The translations under genes were made by a program, and so were the position numbers. 64,000 bases of DNA, from NCBI GenBank assembly GCA_964598845.1, contig CAZRDM010000001.1, positions 1 through 64,000 on the forward strand, given 5' to 3'. This stretch comes from FEN-987 sp964598845. Its GTDB lineage: Archaea; Thermoproteota; Bathyarchaeia; 40CM-2-53-6. Shown piece by piece: positions 55,152 to 62,864 of the stretch (its first letter is position 1; every line of letters begins with the position of its first letter). A model generated the notes under the pieces. The model did no database searches. It saw only the letters and a list, made by a program, of their open reading frames with translations, and was not told the origin of the DNA.

Positions 55152-55706
55152 ATGAATTTCCTTGATCTTGCGCGACAAGCACAACAGCTGCTCCTCGGGC
55201 AGGATCCAAGGAAATACCGTTTCGCTGTGGGATACCTAGTAGCCTTCGCCACAATCGCCTCGGTGATCTACTATCTTCCTAACTACGCTTGGTTGGAGTA
55301 TTGGACGGCATATCATTCGGAGCTGGTCATGCGAATGTTTGGAATGCGCGCAACAACAACAGTCACACCCGCTGGCACTCTTTTGAATGAGTTCCTAATC
55401 GATAGGCCTTGCACCGGCATACAGGTTGTTGCAACATTTGCGGGGATCCTGCTCCCTTTGCCAAAGCTGACGTGGTTCAAGAAAGCCTTGGGCCTCATAC
55501 TGGTCGTAGTCGGGGTCTACCTCGCTAACATCGCTCGAATTGCTATTCAGTTGTGGGTATACTACGCTGGGCTCTTTGATTGGACATCAATCCACGGCCC
55601 CGGTGGCGTCGCGCTCGGAATAATCTCCGTAACACTACTCGTCATTCTATTGGATCGTTTTGTGCCGGAATTCGGCGACTTCATCTTTTCGGTTCTTAAG
55701 CGATAA
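55152..55706 (+). CDS. archaeosortase/exosortase family transpeptidase
   Basis: A 184-residue, about six-helix protein carrying the exosortase catalytic triad: C87 (RPCTGIQ), R129 (LANIARIAIQ) and H148 (SIHGPGG). These enzymes cut C-terminal tripartite signals and may attach a lipid anchor to surface proteins. The beta-propeller at 31753 has a PEF-type tail and is a candidate substrate. It stands alone in the metal island. Confidence 0.92.
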   Translation: MNFLDLARQAQQLLLGQDPRKYRFAVGYLVAFATIASVIYYLPNYAWLEYWTAYHSELVMRMFGMRATTTVTPAGTLLNEFLIDRPCTGIQVVATFAGILLPLPKLTWFKKALGLILVVVGVYLANIARIAIQLWVYYAGLFDWTSIHGPGGVALGIISVTLLVILLDRFVPEFGDFIFSVLKR

Positions 55707-55802
55707 GCGGCAGGAACACTTCTCCAAGGGAGCGCGCACTTGGCTAATTCGTGTTCCCGACCGAGGAATGAATGGCCTCGCAGGTTCCGTGGAGTATCTG
55801 TC

Positions 55803-56372
55803 TCAACCTTCCGGTAATGAGAAAAGTGCTCGCCACTCGTCTGATTTCTCAAGAGCGTTCATGGATCCTTGGCGCCTCTCTTCGCCAATCTCCAATCTCT
55901 CAATCTCCTGGAAGTCTGCGAGAAGATTTTGCTGATCTCGGGTGCTGAGGAATCGCTCAGCCCAAGGGAATAGGACATTATCCTCCTTACTAATGTGGCT
56001 ACGTAGCAACGTTTGGTACTCTCGTGCGGACTGGACGAACTTAAGCGCCGCATTCCTATCACCCTAATCGTCTCTTTTCACCGCTTCCTAAAGCTCCTTG
56101 ACCAGTCTGCGACCCTCCTGATGCTCCGAGAGCATCACATCCAACGGGCCTGGCCGAGGGATTCCGCCTAGCTCGATAAGACGGAAAAGGTTTCTTTCCT
56201 CCTTGCTGCGATGGCATTTGTCTGCGAAGTTAACGATGAAGTCCAGTACTATGCGAAAGCTCTCCGGCGCTACACTCTCCCCTAACACCAATTTTTCCGA
56301 TGCCTCACCAAGAATTCCAAGCCCTCGCTCTATCGCCCGATGGTCTTCTCGGAGGTTTTGGATTGCTGACAC
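55803..56372 (-). pseudogene. hemerythrin HHE-domain protein with two in-frame TAG stops
   Basis: The full 190-codon frame has all HHE ligands: EDHRAIERG, DKCHRSKEE, SEHQEGRR and RSHISKEDNVLFPWA. It is broken only by TAG at 56088-56090 (after LVKEL) and TAG at 56064-56066 (after VKRDD), eight codons apart and both in the same frame, with no indel. Hemerythrins bind O2, NO or sense iron. As read, the product is a 94-residue fragment missing the last His-Glu pair. TAG is a common stop in this window, so recoding is unlikely. Confidence 0.8.
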
Positions 56373-56694
56373 AAGAATCCCGTCCTGCGCGCATTCTAGG
56401 CTCAGGCAAGAAAAACCATCCCCTTAATCTGTTCGAAGCGAGTCGGGAGATGTCAATTCTTCACGTCAAGCTTCGCAGATTGCCGGTTCCCCTGCTGTAG
56501 ATCAATGCGAAACCAAATGAACATTCGCGCTTTGATCTTTTGAGAAAGGGATTATGCATAACTCTCTTCTTCATGAAAAAGTGAAAAGACACCGAAGGTG
56601 CCACGTGACTCAAGTACGAGATTACATGGCGAAACTTATGATCGAAAGAAACTCTTAGATACTCGGGATAGGCCCTCTGCAATGCGTGGTTCAA

Positions 56695-56838
56695 TTGGCA
56701 GTAGATCCGGTTTGCAGGATGAATGTTTCTGAGAGCGATGCAAAGTATACCAGCCTGCGCAACGGAAAGAAGTATTACTTCTGCTCTGCTGCGTGTAAAC
56801 AGGAGTTCGATAAGAACCCATCCAAATATGCTGGTTAA
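56695..56838 (+). CDS. YHS-domain metal-binding mini-protein, 47 residues
   Basis: The frame starts at TTG 56695 (GTG 56686 is possible) and reads AVDPVCRMNVSESDA...KYYFCSAACKQEFDKNPSKY, a complete YHS domain with the three cysteines. YHS domains occur in copper and other metal ATPases and as stand-alone chaperones. It resembles the N-terminal domain of the CopA at 50576. Confidence 0.75.
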   Translation: MAVDPVCRMNVSESDAKYTSLRNGKKYYFCSAACKQEFDKNPSKYAG

Positions 56839-56927
56839 AGCAGAGTCAGGAAACAATTCTCGGGTACCCGTAACCACAACCGGTTAGGATCTGAAAATAA
56901 TCATATTCCTTTACTTTATGCCGCAAT

Positions 56928-56944
56928 ACTTTGTGTTTCAAAGT
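56928..56944. promoter_or_regulatory. palindromic operator candidate, copy 1
   Basis: ACTTTG-TGTTT-CAAAGT lies 82 bases before the C2H2-redoxin start. A near-identical dyad with shared flanks occurs at 59088-59104. The arrangement suggests a dimeric regulator controlling both units of the redox/metal island. Confidence 0.55.
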
Positions 56945-57025
56945 GTACAGCCCACTTAAGAGCCATCTAGCGCGCCACAAAAGGGCGAAACACACAGAAC
57001 TCAGTGCGGATAGTGGAAGCTGGTC

Positions 57026-57775
57026 ATGGTCACATGCGAGCGTTGCCATCGCAAGCTCTCATCATACGAGGGGCTACTACAGCACTACAGAACCAGGCAC
57101 CCCAACGTCAAAAATCTCTCACACCTCGAAAGTCAAGTGACTCTCGAGAAAGAAACTCAGTCATTAGCTAGAGCGAGCCTTCGGTCACATAGCTACTCGC
57201 GCTTTAGGCTAGTTGCGTTTGTGCTGATCGTAATTGTCGCTGTTGGCGCTATCGGATACGTGGCACTCGCACCCAGAGAGCAAGCCACGAAAGGAGTTAC
57301 CGTCGGCATTATTGCTCCTGACTTCACGCTGCCGGACATTTCGGGTGGTACGTTTAGGTTATCCGATTACAGGGGCAGGCACAACGTTCTGCTCTTCTTC
57401 AATGAGGGGCTTTCCTGTCAGCCCTGCCTAGCGCAGATGCGTGATCTCGACCAGCTGAGTCAGCAATTCGGTACGCTCGGTGTCATACCCGTTTCCATAA
57501 CAGGAGACTCATTGCATCTTCTCCAAAACTGGGCCAGTGCTGGTGGACCAAAATCCGGCAAGGTCCTGTCAGACCAAAGCCTGGAGGTCAGCAGAATGTA
57601 CGATATGCTCGGGCCCGATGTCAGTATGATGCCTGGCATGGCACCGGGACACACGTTCGTCTTGGTGAACAAATCGGGCATCATAGTGTGGAGACAGGAT
57701 TACGGCCCGAGTTTAATGTACGTTCAAAATGACCAGATCATTGCCGCCGTTAGAAAGGCCGTAGGAGCTACCTGA
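57026..57775 (+). CDS. C2H2 zinc finger-TM-redoxin (AhpC/TlpA-like) fusion
   Basis: The 249-residue chain begins with a classical C2H2 finger (C4, C7, H20, H25), then a linker, one helix (61-82, RLVAFVLIVIVAVGAIGYVA) and an extracytoplasmic thioredoxin-fold domain (95-245) with C131-Q-P-C134 and GIIAPDFTLPDISGG. It is likely a membrane-tethered thiol oxidoreductase with a cytoplasmic finger. A thioredoxin-like protein and CcdA follow within a few bases, so electrons could pass CcdA to redoxin. Start ATG 57026. Confidence 0.85.
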   Translation: MVTCERCHRKLSSYEGLLQHYRTRHPNVKNLSHLESQVTLEKETQSLARASLRSHSYSRFRLVAFVLIVIVAVGAIGYVALAPREQATKGVTVGIIAPDFTLPDISGGTFRLSDYRGRHNVLLFFNEGLSCQPCLAQMRDLDQLSQQFGTLGVIPVSITGDSLHLLQNWASAGGPKSGKVLSDQSLEVSRMYDMLGPDVSMMPGMAPGHTFVLVNKSGIIVWRQDYGPSLMYVQNDQIIAAVRKAVGAT

Positions 57776-57778
57776 ACC

Positions 57779-58045
57779 GTGAGCAAGATCCTATTCGTCA
57801 CTAGCTTAGGATGTACCCCGTGCATCCGCGTTAAGCGCATCCTGCATGAATTGCAGGCGGAGATGCCCGATCTCATCATCGAAGAAGTGGAATTCGGATC
57901 AACAGCCGGATCAAAGTTGGCTGTCGAGAACCGAATTCTTTACCCCCCGGCGGTTTTCCTGAATGGGAGACTCATCGCGAAAGGCAAGATAGACGCTGAC
58001 AGGATGATTTGGACAATCCGTGAGTCGAACGGAGCCAGCAACTAG
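57779..58045 (+). CDS. thioredoxin/glutaredoxin-like protein
   Basis: An 88-residue thioredoxin fold with active site C12-T-P-C15 (SLGCTPCIRVKRIL) and cis-Pro region YPPAVFLNGRLIAKG. It starts at GTG 57779, three bases after the redoxin stop. No signal peptide, so cytoplasmic; it may reduce CcdA. Confidence 0.85.
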   Translation: MSKILFVTSLGCTPCIRVKRILHELQAEMPDLIIEEVEFGSTAGSKLAVENRILYPPAVFLNGRLIAKGKIDADRMIWTIRESNGASN

Positions 58046-58935
58046 TGTCGCTTTTGCTCTTGGCTTACATGATCGTGGCGTTCGTTGCTGGCGTGGTTGC
58101 GCTCGCGATGCCATGTTGCTTCAGTGTCCTATTGCCGTCCTACTTCGCCCAAAGCTTCAAACAGAGAACACGTCTGTTTGGAATGACCATTGTCTTTTCC
58201 CTAGGAATAGCCACCGTCATGCTGCCCATAGCCATAGGTATTGTGACTATTGCCCAGACGATCACAGCAAATCACAGCTTGATCTTCGTGGCTGGTGGAT
58301 TCTTGATGATAATACTCGGTTTCTGGACGCTCTGGGGTCAAGGCATGCTTCCGAAATTCAATTTCCCCGTGAATCTAAATCGAAATGACCTCGCATCAGT
58401 TTACACACTCGGAATATTCTCAGGTGCGGCGACTTCCTGCTGCGCTCCAGTCTTAGCAGGCGTCATGGTTCTGGCCGCTCTCTCAGCAAGCCTTCTGGAC
58501 GGCTTGCTGATCGGTTTCACGTACATTGTAGGGATGGTATTTCCCCTGTTCTTAGTCGCTCTAATATGGGACAAGTACGCAGCCACTGGAGAGAACCCTC
58601 TTCGCGGCCGCATGCTCTACCTGAGATTTTTCGGGCGAGATTTCCCCATCCATTCCTCAAAGCTAATCGCTGGGACAATGTTCGTGGTAATGGGAGCAGT
58701 TACAGTTGGTTTGGGATTGACTGGCACCATGATTCCCACACCCGGCTCAGCCTTCCTGGGTGTCTTACAAGCACAACTGGCGGACTCCCTTGTTGGATTC
58801 TTCTCCGGAGCAAGAACCTTCGAAACCACAGCTGCCTTCTCCATAATCGTTACACTTCTGGGCGGCCTTTTGATCCTAAGAAATCGGATCAGACGGACGC
58901 GCGCTCTATCTGACCCAGAGCGTCAAGAACTCTGA
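58045..58935 (+). CDS. CcdA/DsbD-like transmembrane thiol electron carrier
   Basis: A 296-residue protein with about seven helices in the CcdA family. Redox cysteines appear as adjacent pairs, C24-C25 (LAMPCCFSVLLPSYF) and C132-C133 (ATSCCAPVLAG), in the two homologous halves; usual CcdA has one Cys per half. It would move reducing equivalents from the cytoplasmic thioredoxin to the outer redoxin. GTG 58045 overlaps the upstream stop. Confidence 0.85.
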   Translation: MSLLLLAYMIVAFVAGVVALAMPCCFSVLLPSYFAQSFKQRTRLFGMTIVFSLGIATVMLPIAIGIVTIAQTITANHSLIFVAGGFLMIILGFWTLWGQGMLPKFNFPVNLNRNDLASVYTLGIFSGAATSCCAPVLAGVMVLAALSASLLDGLLIGFTYIVGMVFPLFLVALIWDKYAATGENPLRGRMLYLRFFGRDFPIHSSKLIAGTMFVVMGAVTVGLGLTGTMIPTPGSAFLGVLQAQLADSLVGFFSGARTFETTAAFSIIVTLLGGLLILRNRIRRTRALSDPERQEL

Positions 58936-59087
58936 AAACCTGATCTTTCAGAGCCACAGTGAATTCTGCGATGGTCTGCTCTATGCTCTTGTCCGTATCA
59001 ACAGTCTAGTCGAGAGATGCATTTATTCCATCTGCGGCCTTGGCATTAGATATTGGATATACGCTCGGGAGACTATTCATCTGCAAC

Positions 59088-59104
59088 ACTTTGCATTTCA
59101 AAGT
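59088..59104. promoter_or_regulatory. palindromic operator candidate, copy 2
   Basis: ACTTTG-CATTT-CAAAGT lies 60 bases before the Met-rich protein start. With copy 1 it shares GCAA before and GTG-ACA after the dyad. Its closeness to the gene start suits a repressor or activator site. Confidence 0.55.
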
Positions 59105-59163
59105 GAACATTCAGTTTAAGGGGGCAAAACGAAGCTGCTGGGACGCAAAGGAATGGAGTTGCA

Positions 59164-59907
59164 ATGAACAGGACAAATGTCTTGGCCATTCTACTGTTGG
59201 CTGTTGGATTAGGCAGCCTAGCAGCTGGTTTGGCTTACTCGGCCTACACTGCGAGTTACGCGAATTGGGACTGGCAAAGAAGAAATCAGCAGGGCATGAT
59301 GGGACAATGGCATCAGCAACCCCAAGGCGTTACAGGCGCATCAACTACTCTTGAACAAGCCAGGCAAATCGCCGAGGAATACCTTGCATCAACGCAAAAT
59401 CCTAACTTGGCAATCAAGGAGATAATGGAATTCCAGTACAACTTCTACATCATCTACTATGAGAAAGACGCTGCGATCGGTGCCTTCGAGATGCTGATCT
59501 GGAAACAATCACCGTCAGGCGGCATGATGGGCGGAGGCATGTGGATGAGTGGTCGAGCGACCAAAGGCGTCATTGTGCCTGAGCCGGGACCGAACATGAT
59601 GTGGAACACAAAGTACGGTCACATGGGCTATGGCATGATGGGACAGGGAATGATGGGCATCAGAAACCAACCGACCACAACAATGCCCATCACAGAGGAT
59701 AGAGCTCTACAATTGGCACAAGCTTACTTGGATGTCAATTTCACGGGGGCAGAAGTTGAGCATGGAACGCAGTTCTACGGCTACTACACTATCGACTTCA
59801 TGATAGACGGGAAGATAGTTGGAATGCTAAGTGTCAACGCATACACAGGACAAGTCTGGTATCACTCTTGGCACGGTGCCTTCATCCAAGAAACAGAATT
59901 CCACTGA
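59164..59907 (+). CDS. Met-rich secreted PepSY-like protein
   Basis: The 247-residue protein has a signal helix (VLAILLLAVGLGSLAAGL) and two PepSY-like repeats (TLEQARQIAEEYLAS... and TEDRALQLAQAYLDV...). Methionine-rich runs (QGMMGQW, GGMMGGGMWMSG, GYGMMGQGMMGI) are typical of envelope Cu(I)-binding proteins. It is probably a copper sink outside the membrane. It is followed by a Met-rich membrane protein. Confidence 0.7.
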   Translation: MNRTNVLAILLLAVGLGSLAAGLAYSAYTASYANWDWQRRNQQGMMGQWHQQPQGVTGASTTLEQARQIAEEYLASTQNPNLAIKEIMEFQYNFYIIYYEKDAAIGAFEMLIWKQSPSGGMMGGGMWMSGRATKGVIVPEPGPNMMWNTKYGHMGYGMMGQGMMGIRNQPTTTMPITEDRALQLAQAYLDVNFTGAEVEHGTQFYGYYTIDFMIDGKIVGMLSVNAYTGQVWYHSWHGAFIQETEFH

Positions 59908-59931
59908 CCACGTGGAGGTGAGAACTCAGAA

Positions 59932-60348
59932 ATGACGGAATCGGAGAAACCTACAGCTGCCTTCATACTCTCGCTGCTGGGGGGAATCTTCATCATCCTT
60001 GGCGGAGGACTCATGTCCTCGATTGGCTACGGATTCAACATGATGAGCAACTATTGGGGAGGCATGATGGGCGGCTACGGCATGATGGGACCAAGTTTCG
60101 GAATGATGGGATTCGCCCTCGGAATCATGGGCGTCGTAGGACTGGTCTTTGGAGCGATAGTGATCATCAGTGCCTTAATGTTGAACAGTAAACCTCACGA
60201 ACACGCTACTTGGGGCACAATTATCGTGATCTTCTCACTTCTAAGCATATTCGGCAGCGCGATGGGCGCGTTTGGACTCGGACTGATCCTTGGGACAGTA
60301 GGCGGCATACTAGCAATAACTTGGAAGCCCAGTCAGTCGAAGAACTAA
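59932..60348 (+). CDS. Met/Gly-rich membrane protein
   Basis: The 138-residue protein has four hydrophobic segments; between the first and second is a loop WGGMMGGYGMMGPSFGMM likely to bind copper. It lies 24 bases after the secreted Met-rich protein and is probably co-transcribed. No named family recognised. Confidence 0.7.
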   Translation: MTESEKPTAAFILSLLGGIFIILGGGLMSSIGYGFNMMSNYWGGMMGGYGMMGPSFGMMGFALGIMGVVGLVFGAIVIISALMLNSKPHEHATWGTIIVIFSLLSIFGSAMGAFGLGLILGTVGGILAITWKPSQSKN

Positions 60349-60374
60349 TCCTTCAGCGTTTTCCCAATACAATC

Positions 60375-60380
60375 TTTTTT
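60375..60380 (+). terminator. T-run after Met-rich gene pair
   Basis: A TTTTTT tract lies 27 bases after the stop at 60348. Archaeal termination often uses such T-runs without a hairpin. Confidence 0.3.
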
Positions 60381-60391
60381 CTATCGTTACG

Positions 60392-60724
60392 GTGGTATTC
60401 GTGAACATTCATATCGTGCTTCAGAGCAAGAATCCCGAGACGATCTGGAACGCTTTCAGATTCGCCATAGCCTTGCTTAGATCCGACCACAAAGTCAAGG
60501 TATTACTCCTAGGGAAAGACATACAGCTGGAAAAGATGCAGGAGAGAAACTTCGACATTCTTGGCGTGGCCAAGGAATTTCTAATGACGAATGGAGAGAT
60601 GTATGCCTGCGGCACTTGTCTAGAGAGAGAGTCCCGACCAAAATACCCAATCGAGCGTGAGTTGGACGATTTGAAATTCGAACTTGTCTGCCGGACCAGC
60701 GATGGTGCTGAGAGTTCTTACTAA
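60392..60724 (+). CDS. DsrE-family protein, C-terminus replaced
   Basis: Residues 1-76 match DsrE-like proteins (NPETIWNAFRFAIALLRSDHKVKVLLLGKD and MYACGTCL with the sulfur-binding Cys). The family normally continues with a Cys-Pro loop and a short end. Here the sequence after CGTCL is unlike the family because it reads the antisense of the neighbouring membrane gene. It is probably a truncated gene. GTG 60401 is a possible alternative start. Confidence 0.65.
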   Translation: MVFVNIHIVLQSKNPETIWNAFRFAIALLRSDHKVKVLLLGKDIQLEKMQERNFDILGVAKEFLMTNGEMYACGTCLERESRPKYPIERELDDLKFELVCRTSDGAESSY

Positions 60725-60847
60725 CCAAGCCATCGGGAAACCATATTCAATGTGATAGTAGTCGGGCCAATTGAATACGCGCGTGTAAAGTGCGCTGGTG
60801 AAGGCGAATACCATTCCGAAGACAGTTGGAATTGTCAGTCGAAGCAC
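60620..60847 (-). CDS. small archaeal membrane protein, probably C-terminally truncated
   Basis: A 75-residue frame with a first helix (TIPTVFGMVFAFTSALYT), then YGFPMAWLVRTLSTIAGP and LTLDWVFWSGLSL. The GFPxxWL...GP...LDxxFW pattern is familiar from archaeal membrane proteins that usually continue into the last helix. It stops at the same point where the DsrE frame loses similarity (about 60620). Confidence 0.5.
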   Translation of the reverse strand: MLRLTIPTVFGMVFAFTSALYTRVFNWPDYYHIEYGFPMAWLVRTLSTIAGPADKFEFQIVQLTLDWVFWSGLSL

Positions 60848-61043
60848 TATTCCTCACTCATCCAGCAAGAAATCAAAACCAACTCAAAAGACCCTTGAAA
60901 GCAGCTAGAGCATTTCATATTTGCGCGGAATGGTCTTCAGATAGAAACTTGAAACGGACTACGGTTCGATTTTCGACCGCGTGTCGAGCGCAGCTACATT
61001 TCCGTTTGAATTCAAACCCAGTTGTGGGAACCATTGAGTTGCC

Positions 61044-61050
61044 TTATATC
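61044..61050 (+). promoter_or_regulatory. TATA-like box for CBS protein
   Basis: TTATATC lies about 52-58 bases before ATG 61102, consistent with a leader of roughly 28 bases. The gap 60848-61101 holds no gene. Confidence 0.3.
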
Positions 61051-61101
61051 AAAACCTGAGGTAGCCAACCTTAGATTGATTGGAAGAGCCGGATCTTTCT
61101 G

Positions 61102-61962
61102 ATGGCCCGTTTGCAAGTAGCATCTCGAGTCGACACTGCAAGCGATCTTATGACAGAATGGGTTGTTGCCATAACTCCCTCCGACTCACTCCTCAAAGCC
61201 AGAGATCTGATGACACGCAAAGGCGTGTCACAACTTGTTGTCGTAGACCCTCGGCAGAGACCGGTTGGAATCCTATCAAAACGGGACATAGCATGCTTCC
61301 TCTTGGAAGACCCCACGACACGCCCGCTGGAAGAAATGTTGGTTTCAGAAGCTTCGTCTCAGTCTTACCGTACGTTGAGGAGCAATTTGCCCGTTTTCAA
61401 TGCCGCGCGAGTGTTCGATATAGAGAATCTCGCATATGCTGTCGTCTCCAACGACCAACCGCTCGCAGGTATAATGACCGAAACAGATCTCTGTTACTAC
61501 TTCTCAAGGAAGTTCTCGGAAAAGTTCGAAGTCCGTGACTTCATGATCAGAGATTTCATTTTCGCCATGAGCACTTACCCCGTCATTCATGTTGCTTATG
61601 GGATAGTATTCCGTCAACCAGGCATCCCAGTTATTGACGAAGAATTGGTAGGCATATTGACGCTTTCAGACCTCCTCTCAATCAGGGAAAGAACGCTTGG
61701 GACAGTTGGTGCCCGCCTATCCTCCAAGTCCGAAGTAGAAAACGACATGGCATTGATAACAACGAATGATTTGATGACAAGAAATCCTATCATAACCCAC
61801 GAGCGGACCGATCTTGCGCAAGCCGCCCAAGTCATGATAGGAAAGGGGATCAGTAGCCTCCCTGTTCTCGATGATAAGTTGAAAGTCGTTGGCCTACTCA
61901 CCAAGCATGACATAGTTCGGGCCCTTGGAAGAGTAGGCAGAAGCATAATTCTCGAACCCTAG
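61102..61962 (+). CDS. four-CBS-motif regulatory protein
   Basis: A 286-residue protein made of two CBS pairs: motifs near residues 15-68, 78-135, 143-192 and 218-280 (VGILSKRDIA, AGIMTETDL, VGILTLSDLL, VGLLTKHDIV). CBS proteins bind AMP, ATP or SAM and control partner proteins. No catalytic domain is attached, so it acts in trans. It stands 23 bases before the VIT1-like gene and may regulate it. Confidence 0.85.
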   Translation: MARLQVASRVDTASDLMTEWVVAITPSDSLLKARDLMTRKGVSQLVVVDPRQRPVGILSKRDIACFLLEDPTTRPLEEMLVSEASSQSYRTLRSNLPVFNAARVFDIENLAYAVVSNDQPLAGIMTETDLCYYFSRKFSEKFEVRDFMIRDFIFAMSTYPVIHVAYGIVFRQPGIPVIDEELVGILTLSDLLSIRERTLGTVGARLSSKSEVENDMALITTNDLMTRNPIITHERTDLAQAAQVMIGKGISSLPVLDDKLKVVGLLTKHDIVRALGRVGRSIILEP

Positions 61963-61985
61963 ACTAGAGCTAGGTCGCCCTGCCA

Positions 61986-62750
61986 TTGGACTCTGCACAG
62001 ACTGAACGAGAATCAATTTCTTCAGCCACTCGCAAGGGAAGACGTCTACCCACATCCGAGGATCTCAGGGCACATAGGAGACTTCATGCGCCCGGTTCAA
62101 CACTATACGACGTGATCCTCGGCGGACAAGATGGCATCGTGAACGTCTTAGGAGCGGTCCTCGGTGTGGCTGCCGCCTCGGGCAACACTCGAATTATCAT
62201 AGTGGCCGCTCTGGCCACATCATTTGCTGAGTCACTTTCCATGGCTGCGGTGGCATACACGTCAAGCTTGGCCCGTCGCGACTTCTACCAAGGCCAGGTT
62301 GAAAGAGAGAAAGACCACATTAGAAGATTCTCAGCTATCGAACGAGAGGAGATTAGACAGATCTACTTGGCCAAAGGTTTCACGGGAAAACAACTTGACG
62401 AGATCGTTGACACAATAACCTCTGACGAGCAGAGGTGGGTAGATGTGATGATGGCTGAGGAGCTGAAAATCAGTCCTGTAACGAGAGGAGGCCTTCTCAA
62501 AGCAGCCCTAATTGTAGGCTTCGCAGCCATAGCAGGCTCACTGATCCCAGTCATCCCATTCTTCGGCCTACCGATTTCGTGGGCTGTTTGGAGTTCAATC
62601 ACACTAGCGGGAGGAACATTGTTCGCCGTTGGCGCGTACAAGGCGTCTGTAACGGTAGGCGTCTGGTGGAAATCCGGCTTGCAATTGCTCGCAATTGGTT
62701 TGGTGACGGCGCTTGTTAGCTATGTGATTGGCAAGACTATCATGGCATAA
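61986..62750 (+). CDS. VIT1/CCC1-family iron/manganese transporter
   Basis: A protein of 254 residues. The family start DVILGGQDGIVNVLGAVLGVAAASG is followed by AAVAYTSSLARRDFY, a charged cytoplasmic helical metal-binding domain (VEREKDHIRRFSAIEREEI) and three final helices. It moves Fe2+ or Mn2+ across the membrane. Unlike the protein at 46754 it lacks a rubrerythrin domain. Confidence 0.9.
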   Translation: MDSAQTERESISSATRKGRRLPTSEDLRAHRRLHAPGSTLYDVILGGQDGIVNVLGAVLGVAAASGNTRIIIVAALATSFAESLSMAAVAYTSSLARRDFYQGQVEREKDHIRRFSAIEREEIRQIYLAKGFTGKQLDEIVDTITSDEQRWVDVMMAEELKISPVTRGGLLKAALIVGFAAIAGSLIPVIPFFGLPISWAVWSSITLAGGTLFAVGAYKASVTVGVWWKSGLQLLAIGLVTALVSYVIGKTIMA

Positions 62751-62864
62751 CGGCGCCTGTAAGATGCTTTGATCCTTAGATGTTCGAGGTAATTGAAGGC
62801 TTAACCTCTTCCCATCCGTATTCCTAGACTGAAAAACTAACGAAATTCTATACCTTCTCTTAGA

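Noticed and set aside
55803..56372. Pyrrolysine decoding of the two TAG codons in the hemerythrin frame
   Set aside because: TAG is the normal stop of many intact genes here (for example korC, korD and the maturation protease), no pyl genes are visible, and hemerythrins are not known Pyl proteins. Simple decay is more likely.
56931..57025. A possible extra C2H2 finger (LCFKVYSPLKSHLARHKRAKH) just upstream of the finger-redoxin gene, in another frame
   Set aside because: Its first codons coincide with the palindrome shared with 59088, the spacing between Cys and His is wrong for C2H2, and a stop separates it from the real gene. It may be a faint remnant but cannot be supported.
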